From Arcobacter venerupis (lineage in GTDB: Bacteria > Campylobacterota > Campylobacteria > Campylobacterales > Arcobacteraceae): a stretch of 64,000 nucleotides of DNA. This document shows positions 9,196 to 18,383 of this stretch, one piece after another. Position 1 is the stretch's first letter. Every line of letters starts with the position of its first letter. A program made the translations under genes and the position numbers. The stretch is from assembly GCF_013201665.1 (NCBI RefSeq), contig NZ_CP053840.1, forward strand, positions 1,240,001-1,304,000, written 5' to 3'. The notes beneath the pieces were generated by a model. The model ran no database searches. It was not told the origin of the DNA and was given only the letters and a program-made list of their open reading frames with translations.

Positions 9196-9693
9196 ATGAA
9201 AGACAAAATAAAAAAATATATTAAAGAAGGTATATTTTTTATTATAATATTAATTATAATAGTAAATGGTATTAGTTATTATAAATCACTTGATTTAAAT
9301 AAAAATAAATTAGATATCCAAACTTTTACACTTCTTGACAATAACAAATATACTTTAGTAGAAAATAAACCTATATTGATTCATTTTTGGGCTACTTGGT
9401 GTCCTATTTGTAAAGTTGAAGCGCCAAATATACAAGAATTATCAAAAGATTATGAAGTAATAACTATTGCAGTTCAATCTGGAAGTAAAAAAGAAATTGA
9501 AGAATATCTAGCTGAAAATAAATTAACTTTTAATGTTGTAGAGGATAAAGATAATTTTTATTCGCAAAAGTTTAATATAAAAGTATTTCCTACCACATTA
9601 ATATATGATAAAGATAAGAATTTAAAATTTAGTGAAGTGGGTTATAGTACAACCATTGGTTTATATTCAAGAATGGTATTAGTAAATAATTAG
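9196..9693 (+). CDS. Membrane-anchored thioredoxin-like protein (TlpA/ScsD-like)
   Basis: The 165-residue protein has an N-terminal membrane anchor (residues ~12-28) followed by a thioredoxin fold facing the periplasm. The active site is WATWCPICK, with the cis-Pro loop at VFPTTLIYD. The combination of uncleaved anchor and WCPIC matches ScsD-like disulfide oxidoreductases, which reduce or oxidise exported proteins under metal stress. No scsABC partner genes are visible. The start ATG follows GAAGG. The gene stands alone. Confidence 0.85.
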   Translation: MKDKIKKYIKEGIFFIIILIIIVNGISYYKSLDLNKNKLDIQTFTLLDNNKYTLVENKPILIHFWATWCPICKVEAPNIQELSKDYEVITIAVQSGSKKEIEEYLAENKLTFNVVEDKDNFYSQKFNIKVFPTTLIYDKDKNLKFSEVGYSTTIGLYSRMVLVNN

Positions 9694-9737
9694 ATTTTAT
9701 AGAATTGTTACAAAATATGAGGCTTTATATATGAATA

Positions 9738-10304
9738 TTACTTTAATTTAATTGGAAGTAAACTCAAAAAACTCAAAGCCTCAGGAAGAGAAAATAAAGC
9801 ATCTTTTATATCATTTTGTTTTGGGTCAATAAGATAATTTTTTGATGTTTCAAAGTTTGCTTTTTTTAGATTGTTTTTTATAAAACTTGTTAGTTCTAAA
9901 TCGCAAGTTTCAAAGAGTGTTCGTTCAAGATTACACTCTTCAAAGCCAGTATCTTTTATTAGTGAGTTTACAAACTTCATTTGTCTTAAATCAAGTAAAT
10001 GAAAAGAGTTTTGAGAAAGATTACAAGAGGTATAAGTCACATCAAAAGGCTCTTGACAACTACTCCACGAGATACCAATAAGTTTGCAGTTTTCAAATGT
10101 AACATCATTAAAAGTGCAAGATTTTAATGATGCTAGGGATAAATCACAGTTTATAAAAGTGCATTCTGTAAACTTACAACTATAAAAAATAGTTTTTGAA
10201 AAATCGCATTTTATAAAAGTACAGTCATCAAAGTAAATAGAATCTAAGTTTTTATCAGCATACTCTATAAACTCTTCTTCCCAATAATCATTTGTTTTAA
10301 ACAT
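9738..10304 (-). CDS. Pentapeptide repeat protein
   Basis: This 188-residue protein is built from degenerate A(D/N)LXX-like repeats from residue ~20 to ~160, with the phenylalanine/leucine and Cys-rich pattern CTFIKCDFSKTIFYSCKFTE and later CDLELTSFIKNNLKKANFET. Such repeats form a right-handed quadrilateral β-helix. The size and N-terminal layout recall Qnr/McbG-like proteins that protect DNA gyrase, but that role cannot be assigned from sequence reading. There are no signal peptide or membrane segments. Confidence 0.85.
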   Translation of the reverse strand: MFKTNDYWEEEFIEYADKNLDSIYFDDCTFIKCDFSKTIFYSCKFTECTFINCDLSLASLKSCTFNDVTFENCKLIGISWSSCQEPFDVTYTSCNLSQNSFHLLDLRQMKFVNSLIKDTGFEECNLERTLFETCDLELTSFIKNNLKKANFETSKNYLIDPKQNDIKDALFSLPEALSFLSLLPIKLK

Positions 10305-10372
10305 ATCACTCTTTTTTTTGAATGGATTTTATCCAATTAGAAATTAAAAAGACAAAATAATCTTTAACAGCT

Positions 10373-13300
10373 TTACTCATTTAATTTTCTAAATAATATT
10401 TTAAAACATGCTCCCGTATAAGGCTTATTGTTATATTCAAAATTTTCATTACAAACACTAATATTCCCAAAATATCTTTGAGTAATTATTTTATAGCTTA
10501 TTGATAAACCTAATCCTGTACCTTGAGATTGATGTTTCGTAGTAAAATATGGCTCAAAAATTTTATTCATAATGGAATCTTTTATCCCACCACCACTATC
10601 TAATATTTTCAACTCTAAATTTTTATCATCTATTTGTTTTGTAGATATAAACAATAATCTATCTGCTTCTACTTTTATATGACTTTTTAATATATCTTTA
10701 CTATTATTTATTATGTTTATAAGAGCTTCAGTTAATTCATTGATATTACCATCAATACTTATATCATCTTCTAAATCTAAAATAATATTTATATAATTAC
10801 TACTTAAAGAAGCCTCTACAATACTTAAAGTATTTTCAATTAGACTTAAAATACTAATTTTACGTATAAATACTTCAGGTTTTAAAAAGTTTCTAAAGTT
10901 ATCAATTGTATTTGATAGATAATTTGCTTGTTTTAGAATAATTTTTTCACAATTATTTATATCAAGTTTCTCTACCTTTAAAATTTCAGACTTCATTTTT
11001 AAACCACTAATACATAAGGTAATTACATTTAATGGTTGTCTCCATTGATGGGCAATATTACCTAGCATTTCTCCCATTGAAGCTAGTTTTGATTGTTCTT
11101 CCATAATTTTTAAATTTGAAATATCTTTTAATGATAGAAGAATATTTCTTTTATTAGGAAGTAAGGTTGCACTCATACTAACAGTAACAACTTTGTTATC
11201 ATTAAGAATATAACATTTTTCAATATTTTCTACATGACCAATTTCTATAGCTTTTTTTATTGCTAATTCATTTATTTTTTTATCTTCTGAGGTAGTTAAA
11301 TCATTGTAATTTATTGATAATAAATACTCTTGAGAATATCCTGTTAAATCTAAAAATGCCTTATTAAATTTCAAAAAGTTCATATCTAAATCTATGATAA
11401 CTATACTATCATGGCTAAAATCAAAAATTATTTCTAGCTCATCTTTTTGTAATTGTAATTGTAATTCATACTCTTTTTGCAAAGATATATCTTTTATTAC
11501 ATTTATAAAATAGTCTGGTTCACCTGTTGAACTATTTCTCACAAGAGAGGATGTTATATTTATCCAAATTATTGATTTATCTTTTTTATAATAACGTTTA
11601 TTTAGTGAATAGTTATTAATTTCACCTTTTATTAATCGAGCAATATAAATTAAATCTTCATCTAAATCATCAGGATGAGTGATATCTTTGAATTTAGATT
11701 CTATTAATTCTTCTTTTGAATAACCAACTATCTCACAAAACTTGTTATTTACTTTTAGCCATCTACCATTTAGTGAAAGATGTGCAATTCCAACTGCTGC
11801 TTGTTCAAATGTATTTTCAAATAATTCTAATGTTTCAGTTAATGCACTATTTTTTTCTTTAAGATTTTCATTTATTTTTTTTATTTCAATAGTTTTTTCA
11901 TTAACTAGATTTCCTAGATTATTATTTATATGTTCTAGTTCTAATTTTGCTTTTATTAACTCATTAGATTTTGTTTCTAACTCTTCATTTACAACAATAA
12001 GCTCTTCATTGGTACTTTGAAGCTCTTCATTTGAAGATTGCAACTCTTCATTGCTTGACTGGAATTCTTCATTTGTACTTTGGAGTTCCTCATTTGAAGA
12101 TTGTAAATCCTCAACTGCTGATTGAAGTCTCTCTTTTGTTTCTATTAACTCTTGTTCTAATTCTTGAATATTTAATCTGTTGTAGGTATCAAATAAATCT
12201 CTATTTTCACTTGTCAAATCTATAGTTATATTATCTTCGTTTTCTTTAAAAATGATACATAAACTTTCAGTTGTTGAGTGATTCTCTGTTATAGGAAGCA
12301 CGTCAATTTGGAGATTCTTTTCTTTATTTAATTTGATATTTAATTTAATTATCTCATTATCTCTTCTAGCTTTTATAATAGCGGTTCTTACCTCTACCCT
12401 TATATTATCTTTCAAAAAAGAGAATAATTCTTGGGTAAATCCACCTTTTGGTAGTTTCATATAATTATCTAGTTCACCTTGCGTGTAGACAATATTATTT
12501 TCTTTATTTATAATAATATAATTTTGAATATATTTATCTAATATAGTTTGGCATAAAGAATCTTGCAGATGATTTCTATTTTCATTCTTTTTTATAGGTA
12601 TTGTGTTTGATGTAAATTTTTTGTGATTATAGGCTAAGTTATCATAAGTAGGAGAAGCAGCAGATAAATCTTTTTTAAAAATTTTACTTTTACTACTTAC
12701 ACTAGAAAAAAGATTTGTAAGATTAATAGTGCTTTCACTTTTACCTAAAAAAAGAAAACCTTCTTTTCTTAAAACATTAAAAAATATTGAAAAAATTCTT
12801 TTTTGAAGAGTAGGATTAAAATATATAAGTAAGTTTCTACAAGTAATTAAATCCATATTTAAAAATGCAGGATCTTTTATAATATCATGTTTTGAAAAGA
12901 TAATTAAATCTCTAATATCTTTAGATAGTTTAAACTCTCCATCTTTTTTTTCAAAATACTTATCTAAAATAACTTGGCTAAGATCTTTTAAATCTTCTTC
13001 TAAATAGCTTCCTTTTCGGGCAATTGCTATGGCTTCTGTTGATATATCAGTTGCAAAGATTTGGATTTTATTATTTAAGTCATTTTTTTCTAATATCTCA
13101 TACAAAATAATAGCTATAGTATAAGCTTCTTCACCTGTTGCACAACCTGAAACCCAAACTCTAATAGGCTCATTTTTTTCTTTTTTTAATAAAAGTTCTT
13201 CTACTGTTTTTTCTAATTCTATAAAAGCATCTTTATCTCTAAAAAAAGATGTAACAATCACCAATAACTCTTTATGTAATAGAAAAACCTCTTTTTCAGA

Positions 13301-14059
13301 ATGTTCTAAATAATCAATGTAATCATTTAATTTATTTATTTTATTTAAAATCATTCTTCTTTTTATTCTTCTTTGAATTGTACTAGTTTTATAATCACTA
13401 AAATCTGTATTAGTTTTATCAAATAAAATACTATAAATTTTATTTAGTTGATTTGAATAATCTTCCTCTTTTTCTAAAATAAATGGATGTTCTAAAATAT
13501 TTTGTAATTCTAAAGCAATATTATCAGCTGGTAAAATCAAATCAATATGCTTTGTATTTATAGCTGATTTTGGCATTTCAGGATGTATAGCTGTTGATTC
13601 TTCTTGGGCGATTGTAATACCACCTGCATTTTTTATAGCTTCAATTCCTTTTGAGCCATCATTTCCTGCTCCTGATAATATAATACCAATAGCTTTATCT
13701 TCTTTATTTTTTGCAAGTGAGATAAAAAATTTATCTATGGAAGGCGTAAAATAAGCATTCTTATCAGGAGTAACTAATTTAAAACAGTTTTTTTCTATGA
13801 TTAAATCGTATTTAGGTGGACAAATATATATTCTATCTGATTTGATAATTTCATTGTTTTCTATCATAGATATAGGTATTGATGATACTCTTGATAAAAT
13901 TTCTAAAAGTTCAGTAGTTTTTTTTGGATCTAAATGTTGTGTAATTACGTAAGTAAAATTATCTGATGATGATATTTTACTCAGTAAAGATTTTATAGGT
14001 TCTAATCCACCAGCACTAGCTCCTATGCCTACAATATTAAAAGTCTTATTTTCATTCAT
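10373..14059 (-). CDS. CheB-CheR-coiled coil-PAS-PAS-histidine kinase fusion
   Basis: This 1228-residue cytosolic protein joins several modules. Residues ~8-185 are a CheB methylesterase with nucleophile GASAGG, QHL and GAGNDGSKG but no receiver domain. Residues ~205-465 are a CheR methyltransferase (SGCATGEEAYTIA, DLITCRNLLIYF). Residues ~630-760 form a coiled coil of repeated LQSSNEELQSTNEE units. Two PAS domains lie at ~765-1000. HisKA carries the phospho-acceptor in AHQWRQPLN (~1005), and HATPase_c has N box INNSKD and GTGLGLS. Such fusions are thought to link protein methylation chemistry to signalling. No response regulator gene is adjacent, so the output is unknown. Confidence 0.93.
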   Translation of the reverse strand: MNENKTFNIVGIGASAGGLEPIKSLLSKISSSDNFTYVITQHLDPKKTTELLEILSRVSSIPISMIENNEIIKSDRIYICPPKYDLIIEKNCFKLVTPDKNAYFTPSIDKFFISLAKNKEDKAIGIILSGAGNDGSKGIEAIKNAGGITIAQEESTAIHPEMPKSAINTKHIDLILPADNIALELQNILEHPFILEKEEDYSNQLNKIYSILFDKTNTDFSDYKTSTIQRRIKRRMILNKINKLNDYIDYLEHSEKEVFLLHKELLVIVTSFFRDKDAFIELEKTVEELLLKKEKNEPIRVWVSGCATGEEAYTIAIILYEILEKNDLNNKIQIFATDISTEAIAIARKGSYLEEDLKDLSQVILDKYFEKKDGEFKLSKDIRDLIIFSKHDIIKDPAFLNMDLITCRNLLIYFNPTLQKRIFSIFFNVLRKEGFLFLGKSESTINLTNLFSSVSSKSKIFKKDLSAASPTYDNLAYNHKKFTSNTIPIKKNENRNHLQDSLCQTILDKYIQNYIIINKENNIVYTQGELDNYMKLPKGGFTQELFSFLKDNIRVEVRTAIIKARRDNEIIKLNIKLNKEKNLQIDVLPITENHSTTESLCIIFKENEDNITIDLTSENRDLFDTYNRLNIQELEQELIETKERLQSAVEDLQSSNEELQSTNEEFQSSNEELQSSNEELQSTNEELIVVNEELETKSNELIKAKLELEHINNNLGNLVNEKTIEIKKINENLKEKNSALTETLELFENTFEQAAVGIAHLSLNGRWLKVNNKFCEIVGYSKEELIESKFKDITHPDDLDEDLIYIARLIKGEINNYSLNKRYYKKDKSIIWINITSSLVRNSSTGEPDYFINVIKDISLQKEYELQLQLQKDELEIIFDFSHDSIVIIDLDMNFLKFNKAFLDLTGYSQEYLLSINYNDLTTSEDKKINELAIKKAIEIGHVENIEKCYILNDNKVVTVSMSATLLPNKRNILLSLKDISNLKIMEEQSKLASMGEMLGNIAHQWRQPLNVITLCISGLKMKSEILKVEKLDINNCEKIILKQANYLSNTIDNFRNFLKPEVFIRKISILSLIENTLSIVEASLSSNYINIILDLEDDISIDGNINELTEALINIINNSKDILKSHIKVEADRLLFISTKQIDDKNLELKILDSGGGIKDSIMNKIFEPYFTTKHQSQGTGLGLSISYKIITQRYFGNISVCNENFEYNNKPYTGACFKILFRKLNE
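11990..12110 (-). repeat. In-gene tandem repeat encoding the SNEELQSTNEE coiled coil
   Basis: Short units of about 21 bases (seven codons, a heptad) encoding S/T-NEELQS are repeated about five to six times with silent and conservative differences. The heptad length fits a parallel coiled-coil signalling linker. Because it is coding, in frame and imperfect, it is not a CRISPR or intergenic repeat. Confidence 0.75.
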
Positions 14060-14265
14060 ACAAAATTTCCTTATAAAACTATTTATATATTAAATACATA
14101 ATAACATAATAAAATAAAATCACTAACACTTTATCCAATCATATTCTATTAAATCTTTTTCATATAATTTTATTTTACATTTAACTTTTTTTTGTATTTA
14201 AATAATATTGACTATTATTCATAAATATGATACAATTCTTAAAATTAGTTTAAAAAGGATTGATT

Positions 14266-15312
14266 ATGACAATAGAAAATTCTCAAGTTAGCCTCTATTC
14301 TAAAACACAATTAAATTTTGTGCATTCACAAAGTACATCACTAGAACTTCATTATGGAGAAAAAAATAATACAAATGAAAGTGACATTTCAACTGTTTTA
14401 AATTTTCAAAAATCTTATTCAACCATGACACAAAATTCACGAGCTGTATATGATTATGAAGATAATTTAAGTTTGGAAGATCGTTTAAAAAAATTATTAA
14501 TTGAAATATTACTTGGGCGACTTAACAAGGATAAATCAGATATAAAGATGTATCCAGATAAAAAGTCAAATGAGGTTAAAAATGACTTTTCATTTTTAAA
14601 CCCTTATCAAAAGCAACAATCAAATAATAGTGAACTCAAAGCTATGGTCTTTAATACACAAGAACTGTATTACCAAAAACAAACAGTAGATTTTTCTTCT
14701 TCAGTAAAAATTAATACACCAAATCAATCATTTGAAATGAATATAAATCTCTCTTTTTCACAAGAATTTTATAAATCACAAAGTACTCAATTTATTCTTG
14801 GAGATAAAAGTTTTATTGACCCATTGGTGATTAATTATGATGAAAATGTTAATCCCTTTGATAATATCAGTAATTTACATTTTGCATTTGATTTAGACAA
14901 TGATGGCACTACTGAAATGATTCCTCAACTCAAACAGGGCGCTGGTTTTTTAGTTTTGGATAAAAATGAAAACAGAAAAATTGATAATGGGAGTGAACTT
15001 TTTGGTCCAAGTACAAATAATGGTTTTGCTGAACTTGCCCAATATGATGAGGATAATAATAACTGGATAGATGAAAAAGATTCAGTTTTTGACAAGCTTA
15101 AAGTGTGGAGTATTGATGAAAACGGAAACTCATCTTTAGTCTCACTTATTGATAGAAATGTTGGTGCAATTTACTTAGGAGATGTACAAAGCGGTTTTAA
15201 ATATCAAAGTGCAATTGATGAAACTACTGCAGTACAAAAAAGTAATGGTATTTTTGTAAAAGAAGATGGTTCTGGTTTAGGGGTTGTAAATTCAATTGAT
15301 GTAGTTGTATAA
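14266..15312 (+). CDS. Unrecognised protein with RTX-associated type C-terminal domain
   Basis: The 348-residue protein is hydrophilic, Ser/Gln/Asn-rich, and has no signal peptide or membrane segment. Residues ~200-345 contain acidic loops with Asp/Asn at alternating positions (DLDNDGTTE, DKNENRKIDNG, DEDNNNWIDEKD) and the ELFGPSTNNGFAELAQYD motif. These resemble the calcium-loop C-terminal region in many large RTX-type secreted proteins. The N-terminal 200 residues are unlike anything I recognise. I chose the ATG at 14266 over a TTG two codons earlier because AAGGA sits six bases before it. No type I secretion genes are adjacent. Confidence 0.7.
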   Translation: MTIENSQVSLYSKTQLNFVHSQSTSLELHYGEKNNTNESDISTVLNFQKSYSTMTQNSRAVYDYEDNLSLEDRLKKLLIEILLGRLNKDKSDIKMYPDKKSNEVKNDFSFLNPYQKQQSNNSELKAMVFNTQELYYQKQTVDFSSSVKINTPNQSFEMNINLSFSQEFYKSQSTQFILGDKSFIDPLVINYDENVNPFDNISNLHFAFDLDNDGTTEMIPQLKQGAGFLVLDKNENRKIDNGSELFGPSTNNGFAELAQYDEDNNNWIDEKDSVFDKLKVWSIDENGNSSLVSLIDRNVGAIYLGDVQSGFKYQSAIDETTAVQKSNGIFVKEDGSGLGVVNSIDVVV

Positions 15313-15317
15313 CTACA

Positions 15318-16130
15318 TCAATGTATAAGATTTTTTCTATTTATTTTTAAAGTAATACTTAATATAAAAAAAATTAATGAAACAACTACAATAGTAGCTC
15401 CACTTGGCAATGAGATATAAAAAGAGGCAAAAAGACCTATAATCACTGCTAAAACTGCAAAAAATACTGCTAGAAAACAAGTTATAAAAAAACTCTTTTC
15501 AAATTGCATTGCTGAAATTACAGGCATTATCATTAAGGCACCTATTAATAATACACCAATTATTTTTATGGATAAACCAACAGTTATTGCCACAAGCGAT
15601 ACCAACATATAGTTTAAAAAAGCTACATTTATTCCAGATGCTTTTGCAACTTCTTCATCAAATGCCACAAAAAGTAGTTTTTGATAATAATTAGCAATAA
15701 AAAGTGCCGTAGCACTCCCAAATATTAAAATCGTATAAATATCTTCTTGGGAAACGGCAACAATTGAGCCAAAAAGGTAATCAAAAAGTGCCACATTAAA
15801 AGAGTGTGATAATGAGACAATAATAATTGCAAGGGCAAGTGAACCAGATAGAAATATTGATAAAATCGAATCCGAATAAATATTATGATTTTTTCTTAAA
15901 TATTCTATTATTAGCGAAGCAAAAAGAGCCACAATAATTGCACTAAATGTAGTAGAGATTGAAAATAAAAAACCAAGTGCAACACCAAGTAAAGATATAT
16001 GAGCTAAAGAATCAGAAAGCATAGAATATCTTCTAACCACCACAAAAGTACCCAAAGTTGGTGCTAAAATTGCTATAAAAATTCCTGCAATAAAAGCTCT
16101 TATCATAAATGAATATTCAAAAATTTCCAT
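15318..16130 (-). CDS. znuB: Zinc ABC transporter permease
   Basis: The 270-residue membrane protein belongs to the ABC-3 family, with eight or nine hydrophobic segments and the motifs SDSLAHISLLGVALG and KIIGVLLIGALMIMPVISA. With ZnuC and ZnuA it imports Zn2+ (Mn2+ is possible) across the inner membrane. I set the start at the ATG encoding MEIFEYSF, because AAGGA lies five bases upstream and this leaves an 8-base gap to znuC; an upstream codon would overlap znuC by 16 bases. It is the last gene of the znuACB operon. Confidence 0.93.
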   Translation of the reverse strand: MEIFEYSFMIRAFIAGIFIAILAPTLGTFVVVRRYSMLSDSLAHISLLGVALGFLFSISTTFSAIIVALFASLIIEYLRKNHNIYSDSILSIFLSGSLALAIIIVSLSHSFNVALFDYLFGSIVAVSQEDIYTILIFGSATALFIANYYQKLLFVAFDEEVAKASGINVAFLNYMLVSLVAITVGLSIKIIGVLLIGALMIMPVISAMQFEKSFFITCFLAVFFAVLAVIIGLFASFYISLPSGATIVVVSLIFFILSITLKINRKNLIH

Positions 16131-16138
16131 ATAATTCC

Positions 16139-16888
16139 TTAGTGATGATGACAAATAATATTGCTATTGATGCCATAGATTTTACTCATTTGTTCATCGT
16201 TAAGTATTTCATTGGGTGTATGACATGACAAAAGTGTTTGGTTAATACATAAAACTCTTTTAATATCATTTACAATTACACCTAAATCGTGGGTTATAAA
16301 AAGTATTGTAATATTCTCTTGTTTATTTAATTTGTTCAATAATTCATAGAATTTAGCTTGTGAATGTGTATCAACACCTGTATTTGGTTCATCAAGAATA
16401 AGAATTTCTGGTTTGCTAATAAGTGCTCGAGCAATCATTACTCTTTGTCTTTGCCCTCCTGAAAGCTGTGAAATTCTTCTATTTTTTAAATCTGTAATTT
16501 CAAGTTTTTCCATAATATTTTGGATATGTAAACTCTCTTCTTTTGAAATCTTTGAAAATAGAGAACTTTTGTGGGCTAATCCTAAATTAATCACTTCTTG
16601 AACAGTAACTGGAAAATTATTATCTACTAAAGTGGCTCTTTGAGGTACATAACCAATTTTACGATATTGTTTAAATAATGATTGTTCATAATTAAATAGT
16701 TTTATATGTGCATTTGTGGCTTGAATCAATCCTAATAATATTTTTATCAAAGTGCTTTTGCCACCACCATTTGGACCAATGATGGCAGCATATTCACCTC
16801 TTAATATTTCAAAAGATATATTTTGTAAAACATCTTTATAAGTTAGATTTTTAACATCAATTATAATATCAGAGAATTTTATTGACAA
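16139..16888 (-). CDS. znuC: Zinc ABC transporter ATP-binding protein
   Basis: The 249-residue ATPase has Walker A GPNGGGKST, the signature LSGGQRQR, Walker B ILILDEP and the switch His in LFITHDLG. It powers Zn2+ uptake with ZnuB. The C-terminus ends in CHHH, a possible metal-binding tail. Its start overlaps the znuA end by 10 bases, which points to translational coupling within a single operon controlled from the region 17749-17830. Confidence 0.94.
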   Translation of the reverse strand: MSIKFSDIIIDVKNLTYKDVLQNISFEILRGEYAAIIGPNGGGKSTLIKILLGLIQATNAHIKLFNYEQSLFKQYRKIGYVPQRATLVDNNFPVTVQEVINLGLAHKSSLFSKISKEESLHIQNIMEKLEITDLKNRRISQLSGGQRQRVMIARALISKPEILILDEPNTGVDTHSQAKFYELLNKLNKQENITILFITHDLGVIVNDIKRVLCINQTLLSCHTPNEILNDEQMSKIYGINSNIICHHH

Positions 16889-17748
16889 TTCATTGCACTT
16901 TTTAATTTGATTAAATTTGCTGACATAATATCAATGAAACCTATGTTTTTTGTGTTTTCTTCTTGTGTTATATTTTCAACTGGTCTTAGGGCATCAGTTT
17001 TTACATTTGCTTCTTGAGCAATTGTTTTAGCTGTTTTATCACTTGCGAATTCTTCAAAAAATACTGTGTTTATTTTTTCTGTTTTAACTATTTTTATAAG
17101 ATCAGCAATTTGTTTTGCAGATGGTTTTTCATCAGGAGACATTCCAGAAATTGAATATTGAGTTATTCCATAATCATTAGCTAAATATCCAAATGCATCA
17201 TGATTTACAACAACTTTTTTGTTTTTACAAGTTTTTAATACTTGATATTCTTTTTGTAAAGCTGTGATTTTTTCAAGATAAATTGAGGCATTTTTCTCAT
17301 AAACTTCTTTATTTACAATGTCTTTTTCAATTAAAAGTGTTTCAATATTTTTTATCATTTTAATATAGTTATCAAAACTAAGCCAATAGTGTGGGTCATA
17401 AGTTTTTCCATCATCGAACTCTTTGTGAGTTGCTAGTTTCACATGTTTACTCATATCGTATGTTTTATTTTCAATATCCATTGATTTGATTATTTTTACA
17501 CTCCAAGGCTCCATAACTTCACCACTTGTAATAAAAATATCACTTTTTGATAAAATTGCCATATCTTTTGGATTTGGTTCAAATTCATGTGGTTCTGTTC
17601 CAAACGGAATTAGATTATTAAGAGTTACATTATTTCCTCCAACTTCTTTTACTACGCTATATAATGGGTATATTGTTGTTGTAACAGTGATCTTTGCAAA
17701 TAACATTGTTGATGCTAAGATACTTAATCCTAAAATTTTTTTTAACAT
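16879..17748 (-). CDS. znuA: Zinc ABC transporter substrate-binding protein
   Basis: This 289-residue periplasmic protein starts with a cleavable signal peptide (MLKKILGLSILASTMLFA). It belongs to the cluster A-I metal-binding family: the expected metal-ligand histidines appear in GTEPHEFEP, DPHYWLS and VVNHDAFGYLANDYG, and an acidic ligand in FFEEFASD. It lacks the long His-rich loop of gamma-proteobacterial ZnuA. It is the first gene of znuACB, and its upstream region carries two 7-1-7 palindromes. Confidence 0.94.
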   Translation of the reverse strand: MLKKILGLSILASTMLFAKITVTTTIYPLYSVVKEVGGNNVTLNNLIPFGTEPHEFEPNPKDMAILSKSDIFITSGEVMEPWSVKIIKSMDIENKTYDMSKHVKLATHKEFDDGKTYDPHYWLSFDNYIKMIKNIETLLIEKDIVNKEVYEKNASIYLEKITALQKEYQVLKTCKNKKVVVNHDAFGYLANDYGITQYSISGMSPDEKPSAKQIADLIKIVKTEKINTVFFEEFASDKTAKTIAQEANVKTDALRPVENITQEENTKNIGFIDIMSANLIKLKSAMNCQ

Positions 17749-17760
17749 AATTATTCCTTT

Positions 17761-17775
17761 TGCAACTAAGTTGCA
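17761..17775. promoter_or_regulatory. Putative Fur-family (Zur) operator 1 of znuACB
   Basis: TGCAACTAAGTTGCA is a perfect 7-1-7 inverted repeat, the geometry of Fur/Zur boxes. It lies 13-27 bases upstream of the znuA start codon. A zinc-uptake operon makes Zur control the natural reading, but no zur gene is in the window. Confidence 0.7.
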
Positions 17776-17788
17776 TTTATTTTTGAGA

Positions 17789-17794
17789 ATAATA
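17789..17794 (-). promoter_or_regulatory. Candidate -10 element of the znuACB promoter
   Basis: On the minus strand TGTATTAT contains a TATTAT hexamer about 41 bases before the start codon, lying between the two 7-1-7 palindromes. A repressor on either site would cover it. The -35 region is not clear. Confidence 0.4.
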
Positions 17795-17811
17795 CATCTT
17801 GTGATCTTAAA

Positions 17812-17826
17812 TGCGACTTAGTTGCA
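17812..17826. promoter_or_regulatory. Putative Fur-family (Zur) operator 2 of znuACB
   Basis: TGCGACTTAGTTGCA repeats the palindrome at 17761-17775 with one mismatch between half sites. The centres are 51 bases apart, close to five helical turns, so two dimers could bind the same face of the DNA. Confidence 0.65.
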
Positions 17827-17937
17827 AAATAAATATATTTTAAATGAATTGATTAGCATAGAGTGATTTATTGAGATTAATTGAGCTTTTATCCCAATTA
17901 CTAATAACTTTAGTATCTTGGGATAATATTTTTAGGG

Positions 17938-18252
17938 CTATTTACTTGCGATTTCACTAATTTGTATTTGAGCTTGAGCATTTGTATAATTTGGAATATC
18001 ATTAACTAATCTTTGAGCATGTGGTCCAAAGGCAGTTTGAAAAGCTTCTATTGAATCAAAAGTCATAAAAACCATAGCAATAAAAGCAGGAGCTTCATCA
18101 ATAGAGGCTCCAACTAATCCGAAACTTACTTGAATATCTTTTATGGCATCACCTAATAATTGTGAAATTAAAGGAATATGTTTATTACAATAATACTCTT
18201 TATTAAATTTCACATCTGCTGAGTTTGGATACATTACACTTACATTTATCAT
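17938..18252 (-). CDS. EthD family protein
   Basis: The 104-residue protein is an α/β-barrel dimer type (EthD/ferredoxin-like fold). Its opening, MINVSVMYPNSADVKFNKEYYCNKHIPLI, has the family's K/N-x-Y-Y-x-x-x-H-x-P motif. EthD was named from an ether-degradation cluster, but most members have unknown roles. The ATG follows AAGGAAAATACC. It is followed upstream by the unrelated cupin gene, both monocistronic in appearance. Confidence 0.85.
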   Translation of the reverse strand: MINVSVMYPNSADVKFNKEYYCNKHIPLISQLLGDAIKDIQVSFGLVGASIDEAPAFIAMVFMTFDSIEAFQTAFGPHAQRLVNDIPNYTNAQAQIQISEIASK

Positions 18253-18383
18253 GGTATTTTCCTTTTTATAAATCTTCGAAAAGTTTAAAATTAATAGTAT
18301 AAATACTTAATTAAAAATAAGCTACTTACACCGTTTAGATTCTACTTTATTTATTTTAGTGATAGCTTAAAAAAATCTTTATG

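Noticed and set aside
11990-12110. Tandem repeats resembling a CRISPR or minisatellite
   Set aside because: They are in frame within the CheB-CheR kinase gene, have no spacers and encode a heptad coiled coil.
11742-12225. Plus-strand open frames opposite the kinase coil
   Set aside because: They are shadows of the repetitive coding strand, rich in Phe and Ser, without start signals.
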